A DNA stretch of 64,000 nt from Paracoccus sp. TOH (GTDB lineage: Bacteria > Pseudomonadota > Alphaproteobacteria > Rhodobacterales > Rhodobacteraceae), in assembly GCF_030388245.1 (NCBI RefSeq), contig NZ_CP098360.1:1572501-1636500 (forward strand). The letters run 5' to 3'. Each line of letters opens with the position of its first letter. The first letter of the stretch is position 1. Shown piece after piece: positions 34,349 through 44,993 of the stretch. The position numbers and the translations under genes were made by a program. The notes beneath the pieces were generated by a model. The model did not search any database. It was given only the letters and a program-made list of their open reading frames with translations, and had not been told where the DNA came from.

Positions 34349-35329
34349 GCGCCGCCTGTCCCTGCTGCTGCTGCCGGGGGTGGTCGCGGCGCTGCTGCTG
34401 GCGGTGGCGACCGGTCCCTATGGCCTGTCGCCCGGCCAGATCGTCGCGATCCTGCTGGGTGAGCGCAGCGATCCGCAGGCGGTTACGGTGCTGCTCAACA
34501 TCCGTCTGCCGCGCGTGCTGGCCGCCGCGCTGCTGGGCGCGGTGCTGGCCTCGGCCGGGGCGGCCTATCAGACGGTGTTCCGCAACCCGCTGGTGTCGCC
34601 CGATATTTTGGGCGTCTCGGCCGGGGCGGGCTTTGGCGCGGTGCTGGGCATCCTGCTGGGACTGCCGGTCATCGCCATTCAACTGCTGGGCTTCGGCACC
34701 GGCCTGCTGACCGTGGCGCTGGTGCTGGGCCTGAGCCTTGCCCTGCGCGGCACCGGGCAGGTGCTGGTCATGGTGCTGTGCGGCATCGCCATCGGCGCGC
34801 TGGCCGGGGCAGGCATCTCGCTGGTCAAGCTGCTGGCCGATCCCGAAGAACAATTGCCGGCGATCACCTTCTGGCTGATGGGCAGCCTTGCGGGGATCAA
34901 GCGTGTCGACGTCGTTCTGGCGCTGCCGGCGGTGCTGGTCGGGCTTGCGCCGCTGCTGGCGCTGCGCTGGCGCATCGGCATCCTCGCCATGGGCGAGGAC
35001 GAGGCGCTGGCCATGGGCGTCGATGCAAGGCCGCTGCGGCTGATGGTGGTCGCCTGCGCCACGCTGATGACCGCGGCCGCCGTCTCTATGGCGGGGGTGA
35101 TCGGCTGGATCGGGCTGATGGTGCCGCATATGGCGCGGCTGCTGACCGGGCCACGCTTCGACCGGCTGCTGCCGGCCTCGATGCTGATCGGCACGGGCTT
35201 CATGGTGCTGGTCGACACCGCCGCCCGCAGCATCGCCAGCATCGAAGTGCCGCTGGGCATCCTGACGGCCGTGCTGGGCGCGCCGGTCTTCGTCGGCCTG
35301 TTGATGCGCGGTTCGCGGGGATGGAGCGA

Positions 35330-35333
<4 letters not shown>
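34341..35333 (+). CDS. FecCD/BtuC/MolB-family permease
   Basis: 330 residues, about ten membrane helices. Conserved family segments are RLPRVLAAALLGAVLASAGA, FRNPLVSPDILGVSAGAGFG and IGLMVPHMARLLTGPRFDRLLP. The start is GTG 34341, overlapping the upstream stop by 8 bases; a longer frame would extend into the binding-protein gene. It forms the inner-membrane channel of the importer with the ATPase encoded next. Confidence 0.9.
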
Positions 35334-36094
<761 letters not shown>

Positions 36095-36636
36095 TCGTGC
36101 TCGCCGTCAGCCGCGGGCCGCATCCCGGCCGATAGCATGCCGCTCACACCGCGGCGCCCTGCGCCGGCGGCGATGGTCCCGACCGCCATGGCGCGACGCC
36201 CCTTGGGCCGCGGGCGGTGTCCGCCGCGCAGGATCGGGGCTGCAAGGCCCGACCTCTCCACCCTCGGCGGACACCGCCCGTCCAGCATCGCCACGGTATC
36301 GCCAAGCCATTGACTTGCGGACGCATGGGACATGCACCGGCCATGTCGGAGAGCTTCTTCCAAGGCCGGGGCCCGCAACCGGCAGGCGCGGTCGCCGCCG
36401 AACCGCAGGCGGAGAGCGCCGGGATCGGGCCGCGAGCCTCGCCGACGATCCGCCCGAGGGGGGAAGCCGGACCGGGATCGCAACCCATCCCGCGGGCGCA
36501 TGTCGGGGGCCGGACCGCAACGGTCCGCCATCCGCATCCCGCATCGCATCGCCTCTCTGCATCGCAGCGAATTGACGGCGCAGCATTGTTACGCTATCGC
36601 TGGCACCGTCGTAATAATCTTGCGAGGATCGACTCC
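36095..36636. other. 542-base gap upstream of ecm
   Basis: Open frames on both strands lack domains, good starts and codon bias; none is called. The last part (from about 36570) probably holds the ecm promoter and ribosome binding site (GAGGA near 36623). Confidence 0.45.
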
Positions 36637-38595
36637 GTGGCCGAGAAAGACAAACCCTGGCTCTTCCGCACCTATGCCGGCCATTCGACCGCCGAGAAAT
36701 CCAACGCGCTTTATCGGGGCAACCTCGCCAAGGGGCAGACCGGCCTCTCGGTGGCCTTCGACCTGCCGACCCAGACCGGCTATGACAGCGATCACGTTCT
36801 GGCCCGGGGCGAGGTCGGCAAGGTCGGCGTGCCGATCAGCCACCTGGGCGACATGCGGGCGCTGTTCGACCAGATCCCGCTCGAGCAGATGAACACCTCG
36901 ATGACCATCAACGCGACGGCGCCCTGGCTCCTGTCGCTTTACATCGCCGTGGCCGAGGAGCAGGGCGCCGACATCACCAGGCTGCAGGGCACGGTGCAGA
37001 ACGACATCATCAAGGAATACCTGTCGCGCGGCACCTATATCTGCCCGCCGAAACCCTCGCTGAAGATGATCACCGACGTCGCGGCCTATACGGCAAAGAG
37101 CCTGCCGAAATGGAACCCGATGAACGTCTGTTCCTATCACCTGCAAGAGGCCGGCGCCACGCCCGAGCAGGAGCTGGCCTATGCGCTGGCGACCGGCATC
37201 GCCGTGCTCGACGACCTCAGGGGCAAGGTCGAGGCCAGGGATTTTCCTGCCATGGTCGGCCGGATTTCCTTCTTCGTGAACGCCGGCATCCGCTTCGTGA
37301 CCGAGCTGTGCAAGATGCGCGCCTTCACCGAGCTCTGGGACGAGATCTGCCGCGAACGCTACGGCATCGAGGAGGAGAAATACCGCCGCTTCCGCTACGG
37401 CGTGCAGGTGAACAGCCTCGGCCTGACCGAGCAGCAGCCGGAAAACAACGTCTACCGCATCCTGCTCGAGATGCTGGCGGTGACGCTGTCGAAGAATGCC
37501 CGCGCCCGCGCGGTCCAGCTGCCGGCCTGGAACGAGGCGCTGGGCCTGCCGCGTCCCTGGGACCAGCAATGGTCGCTGCGCATGCAGCAGATCGTCGCCT
37601 ATGAAACGGATCTCCTGGAATACGGCGATCTCTTCGACGGCAATCCGGCCATCGCCGCCAAGGTCGAGGAACTCAAGGCCGGCGCCCGCGCCGAACTGGC
37701 GACGCTGGACGAGATGGGCGGCGCCATTGCCGCCATCGAATACATGAAGTCGCGGCTGGTCGAATCCAATGCCGAGCGGCTGAATCGCATCGAGGCGAAC
37801 GAGACGGTCGTGGTCGGCGTGAACCGCTGGCAGCAGGGCGAGCCCTCGCCGCTGACCGCCGGCGACGGCGGCATCATGGTGGTCGATCCGGCGGTCGAGC
37901 AGGACCAGATCGCCCGGCTGGAGGCCTGGCGGCAGGCGCGCGACGAGGCGGCCGTCCAGGCCGCCCTCACCGCGCTGCGCGATGCCGCGCAGAGCGGCCG
38001 GAACGTGATGCCGTTCTCCATCGCCGCCGCCAAGGCGGGGGCGACCACCGGCGAATGGGCGGCGGTGATGCGCCAGGTGCATGGCGAATATCGCGGCCCG
38101 ACCGGCGTCTCGGCCAGCCCGTCCAACCGCACCGAGGGGCTGGAGCCGATCCGCGAGGCGGTGGACGCCGTCAGCCGGCGCCTGGGCCGGCGGCTGAAAT
38201 TCCTGGTCGGCAAGCCCGGCCTCGACGGCCATTCCAACGGCGCCGAGCAGATCGCCTTCCGCGCCCGCGACTGCGGCATGGACATCACCTATGAGGGCAT
38301 CCGCCTGACCCCCGAGCAGATCGTCGCCCGCGCCGCCGAGGACAATGCCCATGTCGTCGGCCTGTCGATTCTGTCGGGCAGCCACCTGCCGCTGATCGAG
38401 GAGCTGATGGAGCGCATGCGCGCCGCCGGCCTGACGCATGTCCCGGTGGTGGTCGGCGGCATCATCCCCGACGAGGACGCGGCCCGGCTGCTGAAGCTGG
38501 GCGTGGCGCGGGTCTATACGCCCAAGGATTTCGAGCTCAACCGGATCATGATGGACATCGTGGCCCTGGTCGAGCCCGAGGAAGCCGCCGCCTGA
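36637..38595 (+). CDS. ecm: Ethylmalonyl-CoA mutase
   Basis: 652 residues from GTG 36637 (MAEKDKPWLFRTYAGHSTAE). The catalytic TIM barrel (FDLPTQTGYDSDH, INATAPWLLSLY, SRGTYICPP) is followed by a C-terminal B12 domain with the DxHxxG motif (KPGLDGHSNGAEQIA), SGSH loop and GGIIPDED. Length and N-terminus match Ecm of the ethylmalonyl-CoA pathway in Rhodobacter and Paracoccus rather than classic methylmalonyl-CoA mutase. It turns ethylmalonyl-CoA into methylsuccinyl-CoA during acetyl-CoA assimilation without isocitrate lyase. Earlier in-frame starts would add an Arg/Pro-rich leader. Confidence 0.92.
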   Translation: MAEKDKPWLFRTYAGHSTAEKSNALYRGNLAKGQTGLSVAFDLPTQTGYDSDHVLARGEVGKVGVPISHLGDMRALFDQIPLEQMNTSMTINATAPWLLSLYIAVAEEQGADITRLQGTVQNDIIKEYLSRGTYICPPKPSLKMITDVAAYTAKSLPKWNPMNVCSYHLQEAGATPEQELAYALATGIAVLDDLRGKVEARDFPAMVGRISFFVNAGIRFVTELCKMRAFTELWDEICRERYGIEEEKYRRFRYGVQVNSLGLTEQQPENNVYRILLEMLAVTLSKNARARAVQLPAWNEALGLPRPWDQQWSLRMQQIVAYETDLLEYGDLFDGNPAIAAKVEELKAGARAELATLDEMGGAIAAIEYMKSRLVESNAERLNRIEANETVVVGVNRWQQGEPSPLTAGDGGIMVVDPAVEQDQIARLEAWRQARDEAAVQAALTALRDAAQSGRNVMPFSIAAAKAGATTGEWAAVMRQVHGEYRGPTGVSASPSNRTEGLEPIREAVDAVSRRLGRRLKFLVGKPGLDGHSNGAEQIAFRARDCGMDITYEGIRLTPEQIVARAAEDNAHVVGLSILSGSHLPLIEELMERMRAAGLTHVPVVVGGIIPDEDAARLLKLGVARVYTPKDFELNRIMMDIVALVEPEEAAA

Positions 38596-38650
38596 GCCGG
38601 TGGCCCGGCCGCAGGGGCATTGAGCACCGAAGAAGCGGCCGCGCCGCCGG

Positions 38651-38674
38651 TTTCTTCGTCGTCCAAATACCCGA
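38651..38674 (-). repeat. Intergenic TATTT element between ecm and the EamA gene
   Basis: TTTCTTCGTCGTCCAAATAC CCGA, a variant of the element on the minus strand, again between two convergent genes. Flanking GCGGCCGCGCC segments can also pair. Confidence 0.6.
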
Positions 38675-38689
38675 AACGCGGCCGCGCCG

Positions 38690-39598
38690 TCAGTCCTTCA
38701 GCAGCAGAATCAGCGCGGCGACGGTCGCCAGCACCCCGGGCAGCACCGCCAGCGGCGGCAGGCCCCGGGTCAGGACGGCTTCCAGCAGGATGACCCAGGC
38801 CGGGGTCAGATAGGTATAGGCCATCACCTTGGACGAGGGCAGGCGCATGGTGGCGAATTGCACCAGCGCCGTGGTCAGCGCGCTGGCGAAGATCGCCACG
38901 TAAAGCAGCGTCACCCAGACGATGGCCGGCAGATGCGCCCAATCCGTCTGCAGGATCGCCCGCCCGCCCCAGACCAGCAGGATCAGCCCGCCGGCGCAGA
39001 GCGTGGCGAGGGTCGAGGCGATCGGCGTCTCGCCCCGGTTCAGCCGCCGCACCATCGGCGTATAGAGCGCATGCGCCGCGCAGCCGACCAGGTAGATCGC
39101 CTCGCCGCGGCCGAATTCCAGCCGCAGCAGCGCCGCCGCGTCGCCGCCGAAGATCACCCAAAGCGAGCCCGCCGCCCCCAGCGCCAGCGCCAGGGCGATG
39201 CGCCCGGTCATGCGCTGCCGCATCAAGAGCCAGCCGAAGCCCGCCGCCATCAGCGGCGTCAGCGTGAACACCGCCGCGGCCGAGACCGGCAGCGCGGTCT
39301 TCAGCCCCTCGAACATCAGCACGAAATAGGCGGCGAAAAGCCCGCCCAGCAGCAGGTAGCGCCAGGGGGCGCGAAAGGCCGCGCGCGGGATGCCGGGCCC
39401 GGCCAGCGCGACGCCGCCGACCACGCCCGCGGCGATGGCGAAGCGCGCCGCCGAGATCGCCGCCGGGTCGATCAGGTTCGCCGCCCGCGCCCCGAGCGAG
39501 AAGGAGCCGGCGATCGCGGCCGAGAACAGCAGCATCGCCGCATGGCCCTGCAGCGTCTCGCGCCGCATCTGCGGCACCGCGGCCGAAAGCTCGGCCAT
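38690..39598 (-). CDS. EamA/DMT-family transporter
   Basis: 302 residues with ten predicted membrane helices in two EamA repeats (GSFSLGARAANLIDPAAISAAR in the first, AIFASALTTALVQFATMRL in the second) and a C-terminal LLLKD. It probably exports metabolites or amino acids; substrate unknown. The start ATG shares one base with the upstream stop (TGATG), so it is coupled to the AhpD-like gene. Confidence 0.85.
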   Translation of the reverse strand: MAELSAAVPQMRRETLQGHAAMLLFSAAIAGSFSLGARAANLIDPAAISAARFAIAAGVVGGVALAGPGIPRAAFRAPWRYLLLGGLFAAYFVLMFEGLKTALPVSAAAVFTLTPLMAAGFGWLLMRQRMTGRIALALALGAAGSLWVIFGGDAAALLRLEFGRGEAIYLVGCAAHALYTPMVRRLNRGETPIASTLATLCAGGLILLVWGGRAILQTDWAHLPAIVWVTLLYVAIFASALTTALVQFATMRLPSSKVMAYTYLTPAWVILLEAVLTRGLPPLAVLPGVLATVAALILLLKD

Positions 39599-40167
39599 CA
39601 GCCGCGCCCGAGCATGTAGAACTCGTCGTTCGGCCGGATGTCGCCGGCATTCACCAGCCGGTTCGACATGCCGAAAAAGGCGGCGATGGCGCCGATGTCC
39701 CAGATCTCGTCCCGAGTGAAGCCGGCCTCGACCAGGGCGGCATGGTCGCCGGCCTCGATGTCCTGCGCCCGCAGCGCCACCTTCTCGGCATAGACCAGCA
39801 TGGCGCGTTCGCGGGGCGTCAGGTCCGCCTTGCGCCAGTTCACCGCCACCTGGTCGGCGATCAGCGCGTTCTTGGCCCGGATGCGCAGGATGGCGCCATG
39901 CGCCACCACGCAATATTGGCACTGGTTCAGCCCCGAGGTGGCGACCACGATCAGCTCGCGCTCGGCCTTGCTCAGGCCCGACTCGCGTTCCATCAGAGCG
40001 TCGTGATAGGCGAAGAAGGCGCGGAATTCGTCCGGGCGATGCGCCAGGGCCAGGAAGACGTTCGGCACGAAGCCGGATTTCTCGGCCACCTTGCGGATGC
40101 GGGCGGCGATATCCTCGGGCATCTCGTCCAGCGAGGGCACGGGGAAGCGGCTGATGGGATGGGTCAT
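39598..40167 (-). CDS. AhpD/carboxymuconolactone-decarboxylase-like peroxidase-related protein
   Basis: 189 residues. The redox CxxC with downstream His appears in NQCQYCVVAHGAIL (about 102-115), the hallmark of the AhpD-type domain of 'peroxidase-related' proteins. The N-terminus (ISRFPVPSLDEMPEDI) and the ending RPNDEFYMLGRG match the uncharacterised YciW/DUF-like branch. It probably reduces peroxides through the CxxC pair; partners not in view. Confidence 0.85.
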   Translation of the reverse strand: MTHPISRFPVPSLDEMPEDIAARIRKVAEKSGFVPNVFLALAHRPDEFRAFFAYHDALMERESGLSKAERELIVVATSGLNQCQYCVVAHGAILRIRAKNALIADQVAVNWRKADLTPRERAMLVYAEKVALRAQDIEAGDHAALVEAGFTRDEIWDIGAIAAFFGMSNRLVNAGDIRPNDEFYMLGRG

Positions 40168-40208
40168 GGTGCGGTCCTCCGGGGGCCGAGGTTTTCACCA
40201 AAGCCGGC

Positions 40209-40236
40209 GCAGGGTCAACGGGGCAGGGTCAACGGG
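40209..40236. repeat. Two tandem 14-base repeats
   Basis: GCAGGGTCAACGGG occurs twice in direct succession, followed by a third partial GCAGG. It sits in the 269-base gap before ffh. No function evident; likely simple slippage. Confidence 0.6.
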
Positions 40237-40436
40237 GCAGGTCGAGGGGGCAGGTCATCCGGCCCGCGCTTGACTTCGCGGGCCATTGCGCCTATCCACG
40301 CCGGGATTCCCCGGAAGGTCTGGCCTTCCGGTCCCCGCATGCCGGGGATCGCCCCCCGTCAGCGCGTTGCGCCCACGGGGGCGTCACTGTTTATTCGCGC
40401 CCCTTGCGGGCAACGGCAACCATTGGAGGGCCGCCG

Positions 40437-41933
40437 ATGTTTGAAAACCTGTCCGACCGCCTTGGCGGCGTCTTCGACCGGCTGACCAAGCAGGGTGCCC
40501 TGTCCGAGGAGGATGTCGCCGCCGCCATGCGCGAGGTGCGCGTCGCGCTGCTGGAAGCCGACGTCTCGCTGCCGGTCGCGCGCAGCTTCGTGAAATCCGT
40601 CACCGCCAAGGCCACCGGCAGCGCCGTCACCAAGTCGATCACCCCCGGCCAGCAGGTGGTCAAGATCGTCCATGACGAGCTGATCAAGGTGCTGCAGGGC
40701 GAGGGCGAGCCCGACGCGCTGCGCATCGACAATCCGCCGGCGCCGATCCTGATGGTCGGCCTGCAGGGCTCGGGCAAGACCACCACCACGGCCAAGCTGG
40801 CCAAGCGCCTCAAGGACCGCGAGAAGAAGCGGGTGCTGCTGGCCTCGCTCGACACCAACCGCCCGGCCGCCATGGAGCAGCTGGCGATCCTGGGCCAGCA
40901 GATCGGCGTCGACACCCTGCCGATCGTCCCGGGCGAGAATGCCGTGCAGATCGCGAAACGCGCCAAGCAGCAGGCGACGCTGGGCGGCTATGACGTCTAC
41001 ATGCTCGACACCGCCGGCCGGCTGCATATCGACGAAGTGCTGATGGACGAGGTGCAGGCGGTCCGCGACGTGGCCAACCCGCGCGAGACGCTGCTGGTCG
41101 TCGACGGGCTGACCGGCCAGGACGCGGTGAACGTCGCCACCGAATTCGACGGCAAGGTCGGCATCTCGGGCGTGGTGCTGACCCGGATGGACGGCGACGG
41201 CCGCGGCGGTGCGGCGCTGTCGATGCGCGCCGTGACCGGCAAGCCGATCCGCTTCGTCGGCCTTGGCGAAAAGATGGACGCGCTGGAAGCCTTCGACGCG
41301 CAGCGCGTCGCCGGCCGCATCCTCGGCATGGGCGACATCGTCGCGCTGGTCGAGAAGGCGCAGGAGGTGCTGGAGGTCGAGCAGGCCGAGCGCATGATGA
41401 AGCGCTTCCAGAAGGGTCTGTTCAACATGAACGACCTGAAAGGCCAGCTCGAACAGATGATGAAGATGGGGGGCATGCAGTCCATCATGGGCATGATGCC
41501 CGGCATGGGCAAGATGGCCAAGCAGGCCGAGGCCGCCGGCTTCGACGACAAGGCGATCAAGCGCCAGATCGCGCTGATCAACTCGATGACCAGGAAGGAA
41601 CGCGCCAACCCGGACCTGCTGCAGGCCAGCCGCAAGAAGCGCATCGCCGCCGGTGCCGGCATGGAAGTGTCGGAACTGAACAAGCTGCTGAAGATGCAGA
41701 AGCAGATGGCCGACACGATGAAGAAGCTCGGCAAGATGGGCAAGGGCGGGATGCTGAAACAGGCCATGCGCGCCATGACCGGCAAGGGCGGCGGGCTGCC
41801 CGACATGGCCAATGTCGATCCCGAGAAGATGGCCGAGGCGACGAAGATGCTGCAGGATCCCAAGGGGTTGGGCGGCGATCTGGGCAAGCTGAACCTGCCC
41901 GGCGGGCTCTCGGGGCTGTTTGGGAAGAAATAA
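40437..41933 (+). CDS. ffh: Signal recognition particle protein Ffh
   Basis: 498 residues from ATG 40437 (after TTGGAGGG). The N domain is followed by the GTPase G domain (G1 GLQGSGKTT at 108-116, DTAGRLHID, TRMDGDGRGG) and a Met-rich M domain (MMKMGGMQSIMGMMPGMGKM) that binds signal sequences and 4.5S RNA. It delivers nascent membrane proteins to FtsY and the translocon. First gene of the ffh-rpmE operon. Confidence 0.96.
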   Translation: MFENLSDRLGGVFDRLTKQGALSEEDVAAAMREVRVALLEADVSLPVARSFVKSVTAKATGSAVTKSITPGQQVVKIVHDELIKVLQGEGEPDALRIDNPPAPILMVGLQGSGKTTTTAKLAKRLKDREKKRVLLASLDTNRPAAMEQLAILGQQIGVDTLPIVPGENAVQIAKRAKQQATLGGYDVYMLDTAGRLHIDEVLMDEVQAVRDVANPRETLLVVDGLTGQDAVNVATEFDGKVGISGVVLTRMDGDGRGGAALSMRAVTGKPIRFVGLGEKMDALEAFDAQRVAGRILGMGDIVALVEKAQEVLEVEQAERMMKRFQKGLFNMNDLKGQLEQMMKMGGMQSIMGMMPGMGKMAKQAEAAGFDDKAIKRQIALINSMTRKERANPDLLQASRKKRIAAGAGMEVSELNKLLKMQKQMADTMKKLGKMGKGGMLKQAMRAMTGKGGGLPDMANVDPEKMAEATKMLQDPKGLGGDLGKLNLPGGLSGLFGKK

Positions 41934-42464
41934 GTGGTCACGCTCTCCGACACGCCCGTGCTGACGACCGAACGCCTGGTCCTGCGTGCCCCGCAGGCCG
42001 GCGACTGGCCGGTCTGGCGTGACTTTGCGGCAAGCGAACGCTCGGCCTGGGTCGGCGGGCCGCTGCTGGCGCCGGGCCTCGCTTGGCGCGCCTTCGGCCA
42101 TATCGTCGGCCATTGGGTGCTGCGCGGCTACGGGCTGTTCACCGTGACCGACCGCGCAAGCGGCGCCGCGCTGGGCGGGGTCGGGCCCTGGTTTCCCGAC
42201 GGCTGGCCCGAGCCCGAGATCGGCTGGACGCTGTGGGATGCCGGTGCCGAGGGCAGGGGCATCGCGCATGAGGCGGCGCTGGCCGCCCGCGACTTCGCGG
42301 CGCGCCGGCTCGGCTGGACGACCGCCGTCAGCTATATCCTGCCCGCCAACGACCGCTCGGCCGCGCTGGCCCGGCGGCTGGGCGCGCAGCGCGATACCGC
42401 GGCCGCACATCCCGGCACCGAACCCTGCGCCGTCTGGCGCCACCCGGCGGAGGCCTTCGCATGA
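41934..42464 (+). CDS. GNAT acetyltransferase, RimJ/RimL type
   Basis: 176 residues starting at GTG 41934 directly after the ffh stop (MVTLSDTPVLTTERLVLRAP). RimJ-like pattern: TERLVLRAPQAGDWPVW, GVGPWFPDGWPEPEIGWTLW, then the acetyl-CoA loop EGRGIAHEAALAARDFA and ILPANDRSAALARRLG. Possible N-terminal protein acetylation; substrate unknown. Confidence 0.85.
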   Translation: MVTLSDTPVLTTERLVLRAPQAGDWPVWRDFAASERSAWVGGPLLAPGLAWRAFGHIVGHWVLRGYGLFTVTDRASGAALGGVGPWFPDGWPEPEIGWTLWDAGAEGRGIAHEAALAARDFAARRLGWTTAVSYILPANDRSAALARRLGAQRDTAAAHPGTEPCAVWRHPAEAFA

Positions 42465-42556
42465 GCGACGGGCGCTGCATCCGCGGTGTACGCCCGGTGT
42501 ACGGGCGGTGGACAGCCGCCCTGAACGAAATCAACGTCTTGGAGATTTCCGCGTGA
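42461..42556 (+). CDS. Possible 31-residue coupled ORF
   Basis: ATG 42461 overlaps the GNAT stop (ATGA) and the stop at 42554-42556 overlaps the GTG start of chorismate mutase (GTGA). The product is 31 residues beginning MSDGRCIRGVRPVYGRWTAA. The exact stacking of starts and stops argues for translational coupling, but the chance is high for such a short frame and no family is known. It could simply be the leader by which ribosomes reach the next gene. Confidence 0.3.
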   Translation: MSDGRCIRGVRPVYGRWTAALNEINVLEISA

Positions 42557-42849
42557 CCAATGACGCCGCCCGCGCCGCCGCTCTGTTGAAAGAGCATCGC
42601 GCCAGCATCGACCGTCTGGACGCGATCCTGGTCTATACGCTGGCCGAGCGCTTCAAGCACACCCAGAACGTCGGCCGCCTCAAGGCCGAACACGACCTTC
42701 CTCCGTCCGATCCCGCCCGCGAGGCAAGCCAGATCGAGCGGCTGGAACGCCTCGCGCGCGAGGCCGATCTCGACCCGGAATTCGCGCGCAAATTCCTGAA
42801 TTTCGTGATCGCCGAAGTGATCCGGCATCACGAACGGTACCACGTCTAG
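42553..42849 (+). CDS. Chorismate mutase, AroQ class
   Basis: 98-residue all-helical protein from GTG 42553 after TTGGAGATTTCC. Conserved AroQ residues appear in the pattern HRASIDRLDAILVYTLAERF, KHTQNVGRLKAEHDLPP and FLNFVIAEVIRHHERY. It converts chorismate to prephenate for Phe/Tyr synthesis. Placement between ffh and rpsP is common in Rhodobacteraceae. Confidence 0.9.
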   Translation: MTNDAARAAALLKEHRASIDRLDAILVYTLAERFKHTQNVGRLKAEHDLPPSDPAREASQIERLERLAREADLDPEFARKFLNFVIAEVIRHHERYHV

Positions 42850-42900
42850 GATGCGTTGCCGCGCATCCGCCAAACCCGCCATTCCAAAGGAGAAATCGCA

Positions 42901-43275
42901 ATGGCAATGAAAATCCGCCTGGCCCGTGGTGGCTCGAAGAAACGCCCCCATTACGCCATCGTCGCCTCGGACTCGCGCATGCCGCGCGACGGCCGCTTCC
43001 TCGAGAAGCTGGGTGTCTACAACCCGCTGCTGCCCAAGGATTCGGAAGAGCGCATCAAGATGGATCTGGAGCGCGTCCAGTACTGGCTGGGCCAGGGCGC
43101 GCAGCCGACCGACCGCGTCGCCCGCTTCCTGGAAGCCGCCGGCGTGAAAGAGAAGGCCGAGCGCAAGAACCTGAAGAAGGGCGAGCCGGGCAAGGCCGCG
43201 AAAGAGCGGGCCGAGAAGCGCGCCGCCCGCGAGGCCGCCGCCAACGCCCCGGCCGAAGAAGCCGCTTCGGAATAA
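42901..43275 (+). CDS. rpsP: 30S ribosomal protein S16
   Basis: 124 residues ([20 protein letters not shown]), preceded by AAAGGAGAAATCGC. The S16 core ends near residue 85 and is followed by a Lys/Ala/Glu-rich extension typical of alphaproteobacteria. Confidence 0.97.
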   Translation: MAMKIRLARGGSKKRPHYAIVASDSRMPRDGRFLEKLGVYNPLLPKDSEERIKMDLERVQYWLGQGAQPTDRVARFLEAAGVKEKAERKNLKKGEPGKAAKERAEKRAAREAAANAPAEEAASE

Positions 43276-43281
43276 TCCGGC

Positions 43282-43785
43282 ATGGCCGAGCGGATCTGTG
43301 TCGGCGCGATCGCGGGCGCCTTCGGCGTCCGGGGCGAGGTGAGGCTCAAGAGCTTCACCTCGGAACCTTCTGATATTGCTGCCTATGGTCCGCTCTGGTC
43401 CGAGGATGGAAAGCGCTTCTTCACGGTCCGGCTGAGCCGGCCGGTGACCGGGGGACTCGGGGCCCGGCTCTCGGGCGTCGAGACGCGCGAACAGGCCGAG
43501 GCGCTGAAGGGCGTGACGCTTTGGGCCGACCGTGACCGGCTGCCGGCGCTGCCGGATGACGAATTCTATCACACCGACCTGATCGGGCTTTCCGTCTACG
43601 ACACCGGCGGCAAGCTGATCGGCAAGGTCCGGGCCATCTACGACCATGGCGCGGGCGACATTCTCGAGATCTTCGGAACGGGCCGCCAGACAGTGTTGCT
43701 GCCCTTCACCCGCGCCTTCGTGCCGACGGTGGACATCGCTGCCGGGCGCATCATCGCCGACCCGCCGGAAGAGGAACAGGAATGA
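43282..43785 (+). CDS. rimM: Ribosome maturation factor RimM
   Basis: 167 residues: N-terminal RimM barrel ([20 protein letters not shown]) and PRC-type C-terminal barrel ([20 protein letters not shown], ending [20 protein letters not shown]). It aids 30S head assembly around S19 and 16S processing. Its stop overlaps the next start. Confidence 0.96.
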   Translation: MAERICVGAIAGAFGVRGEVRLKSFTSEPSDIAAYGPLWSEDGKRFFTVRLSRPVTGGLGARLSGVETREQAEALKGVTLWADRDRLPALPDDEFYHTDLIGLSVYDTGGKLIGKVRAIYDHGAGDILEIFGTGRQTVLLPFTRAFVPTVDIAAGRIIADPPEEEQE

Positions 43786-44117
43786 CGCGCATTGCATTGT
43801 TCTCCATCGGTTTTCTTCTCATGCTCGCCGGCCCGCTGATGCAGGGTCTCTCGGGCAGCGAGAACCCGAACGCCTATATCTTCGCGCCGGTCATGCTGGC
43901 CGGGATCATTCCGCTGCTGGCCGGGCAGGCGCTGTCGCCCAGCCCGCGGCTGATGGCGCAGGCCATCCTGATCTGCGGCGCGCTCTGCATGGGCGCCTGG
44001 TATCTGGGCACGCTGTTCGCGCCGATGACGCTGCCGCCCGCCGCGCCGGTCGGCACCGCCATCCTGGGGGCGCTGCTGGTGGTGGCCGGCAATTTCCTGC
44101 TGCGCCGCGACGCATGA
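43782..44117 (+). CDS. Small membrane protein of unknown function in the trmD operon
   Basis: 111 residues with four hydrophobic segments and a C-terminal RRDA. Start overlaps rimM by 4 bases (ATGA) and its stop overlaps trmD likewise, so it is a true coupled gene. No family recognised; conserved position between rimM and trmD is likely in relatives. Confidence 0.7.
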   Translation: MTRIALFSIGFLLMLAGPLMQGLSGSENPNAYIFAPVMLAGIIPLLAGQALSPSPRLMAQAILICGALCMGAWYLGTLFAPMTLPPAAPVGTAILGALLVVAGNFLLRRDA

Positions 44118-44977
44118 GCACGCCGCCGAAATCCCACGCGGCGAAATCCCATGGCCGGCTTACCATCAGCGCCAGCCTGCAGCCGCGGGACCTGATGGCC
44201 GAGCCTCGGGTCAAAGGCGCGTGGACAGCGCAGGTCGTCACCCTGTTTCCCGAGGCTTTCCCGGGGGTTCTGGGGCTTTCCTTGACCGGGCGGGCGCTGG
44301 CCGAAGGGCTGTGGAACCTGCGCAGCATCGACCTGCGGCCCTTCGGCATCGGCCGGCACCGCAATGTCGACGACACGCCGGCGGGCGGCGGCGCCGGCAT
44401 GGTGATCCGCCCCGACGTGATGGACGCGGCGCTGCGCGAGGCGGGCGGCGACCTGCCGGCCATCTACCTGTCGCCGCGCGGCAAGCCCTTCACCCAGGCC
44501 CGGGCGCGGCAACTGGCCAACGGTCCCGGCATGACGCTGATCTGCGGCCGGTTCGAGGGCGTGGACCAGCGCGTGCTGGACGCCCATGGCGTCGAGGAGA
44601 TCAGCATCGGCGATTACGTCCTGACCGGCGGCGAACTGGCCGCTCAGGTCTTGATCGACGCGACGGTTCGCCTTATACCGCGCGTGCTGGGGAATCAGGA
44701 ATCTCTGGCCGAGGAATCCTTTTCCCCGGACCAGGGCGGCCTGCTGGAACATCCGCAGTACACGAAGCCCGCCCTTTGGGAAGGCCGCGCGATCCCGGAC
44801 GTGCTTCTGTCCGGCAATCACGCGGCTATTGCCAGTTGGCGGCGCGACATGGCCGAAAGGCTGACCAAGGAACGCCGCCCCGACCTGTGGCGGGCATATG
44901 AGGAAACTCGTATGGACCCGGCAAAGGACCGACAGCTCTCGGGCGCATCAGACCAATCGCGGGGCTACCGCGAGTAA
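44114..44977 (+). CDS. trmD: tRNA (guanine37-N1)-methyltransferase
   Basis: 287 residues with the SPOUT knot motifs: [64 protein letters not shown] and [13 protein letters not shown]. About 35-40 residues at the N-terminus exceed the E. coli enzyme; an internal Met ([10 protein letters not shown]) would be the alternative start, but the ATGA overlap with the upstream gene favours 44114. Confidence 0.95.
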   Translation: MSTPPKSHAAKSHGRLTISASLQPRDLMAEPRVKGAWTAQVVTLFPEAFPGVLGLSLTGRALAEGLWNLRSIDLRPFGIGRHRNVDDTPAGGGAGMVIRPDVMDAALREAGGDLPAIYLSPRGKPFTQARARQLANGPGMTLICGRFEGVDQRVLDAHGVEEISIGDYVLTGGELAAQVLIDATVRLIPRVLGNQESLAEESFSPDQGGLLEHPQYTKPALWEGRAIPDVLLSGNHAAIASWRRDMAERLTKERRPDLWRAYEETRMDPAKDRQLSGASDQSRGYRE

Positions 44978-44993
44978 CCGAAGGAACAAAGCG

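Noticed and set aside
36144..36586. Overlapping frames on both strands before ecm
   Set aside because: No start signals, no domain and unusual composition; treated as non-coding.
40209..40236. CRISPR-like direct repeat
   Set aside because: Only two contiguous 14-base units without spacers and no cas genes.
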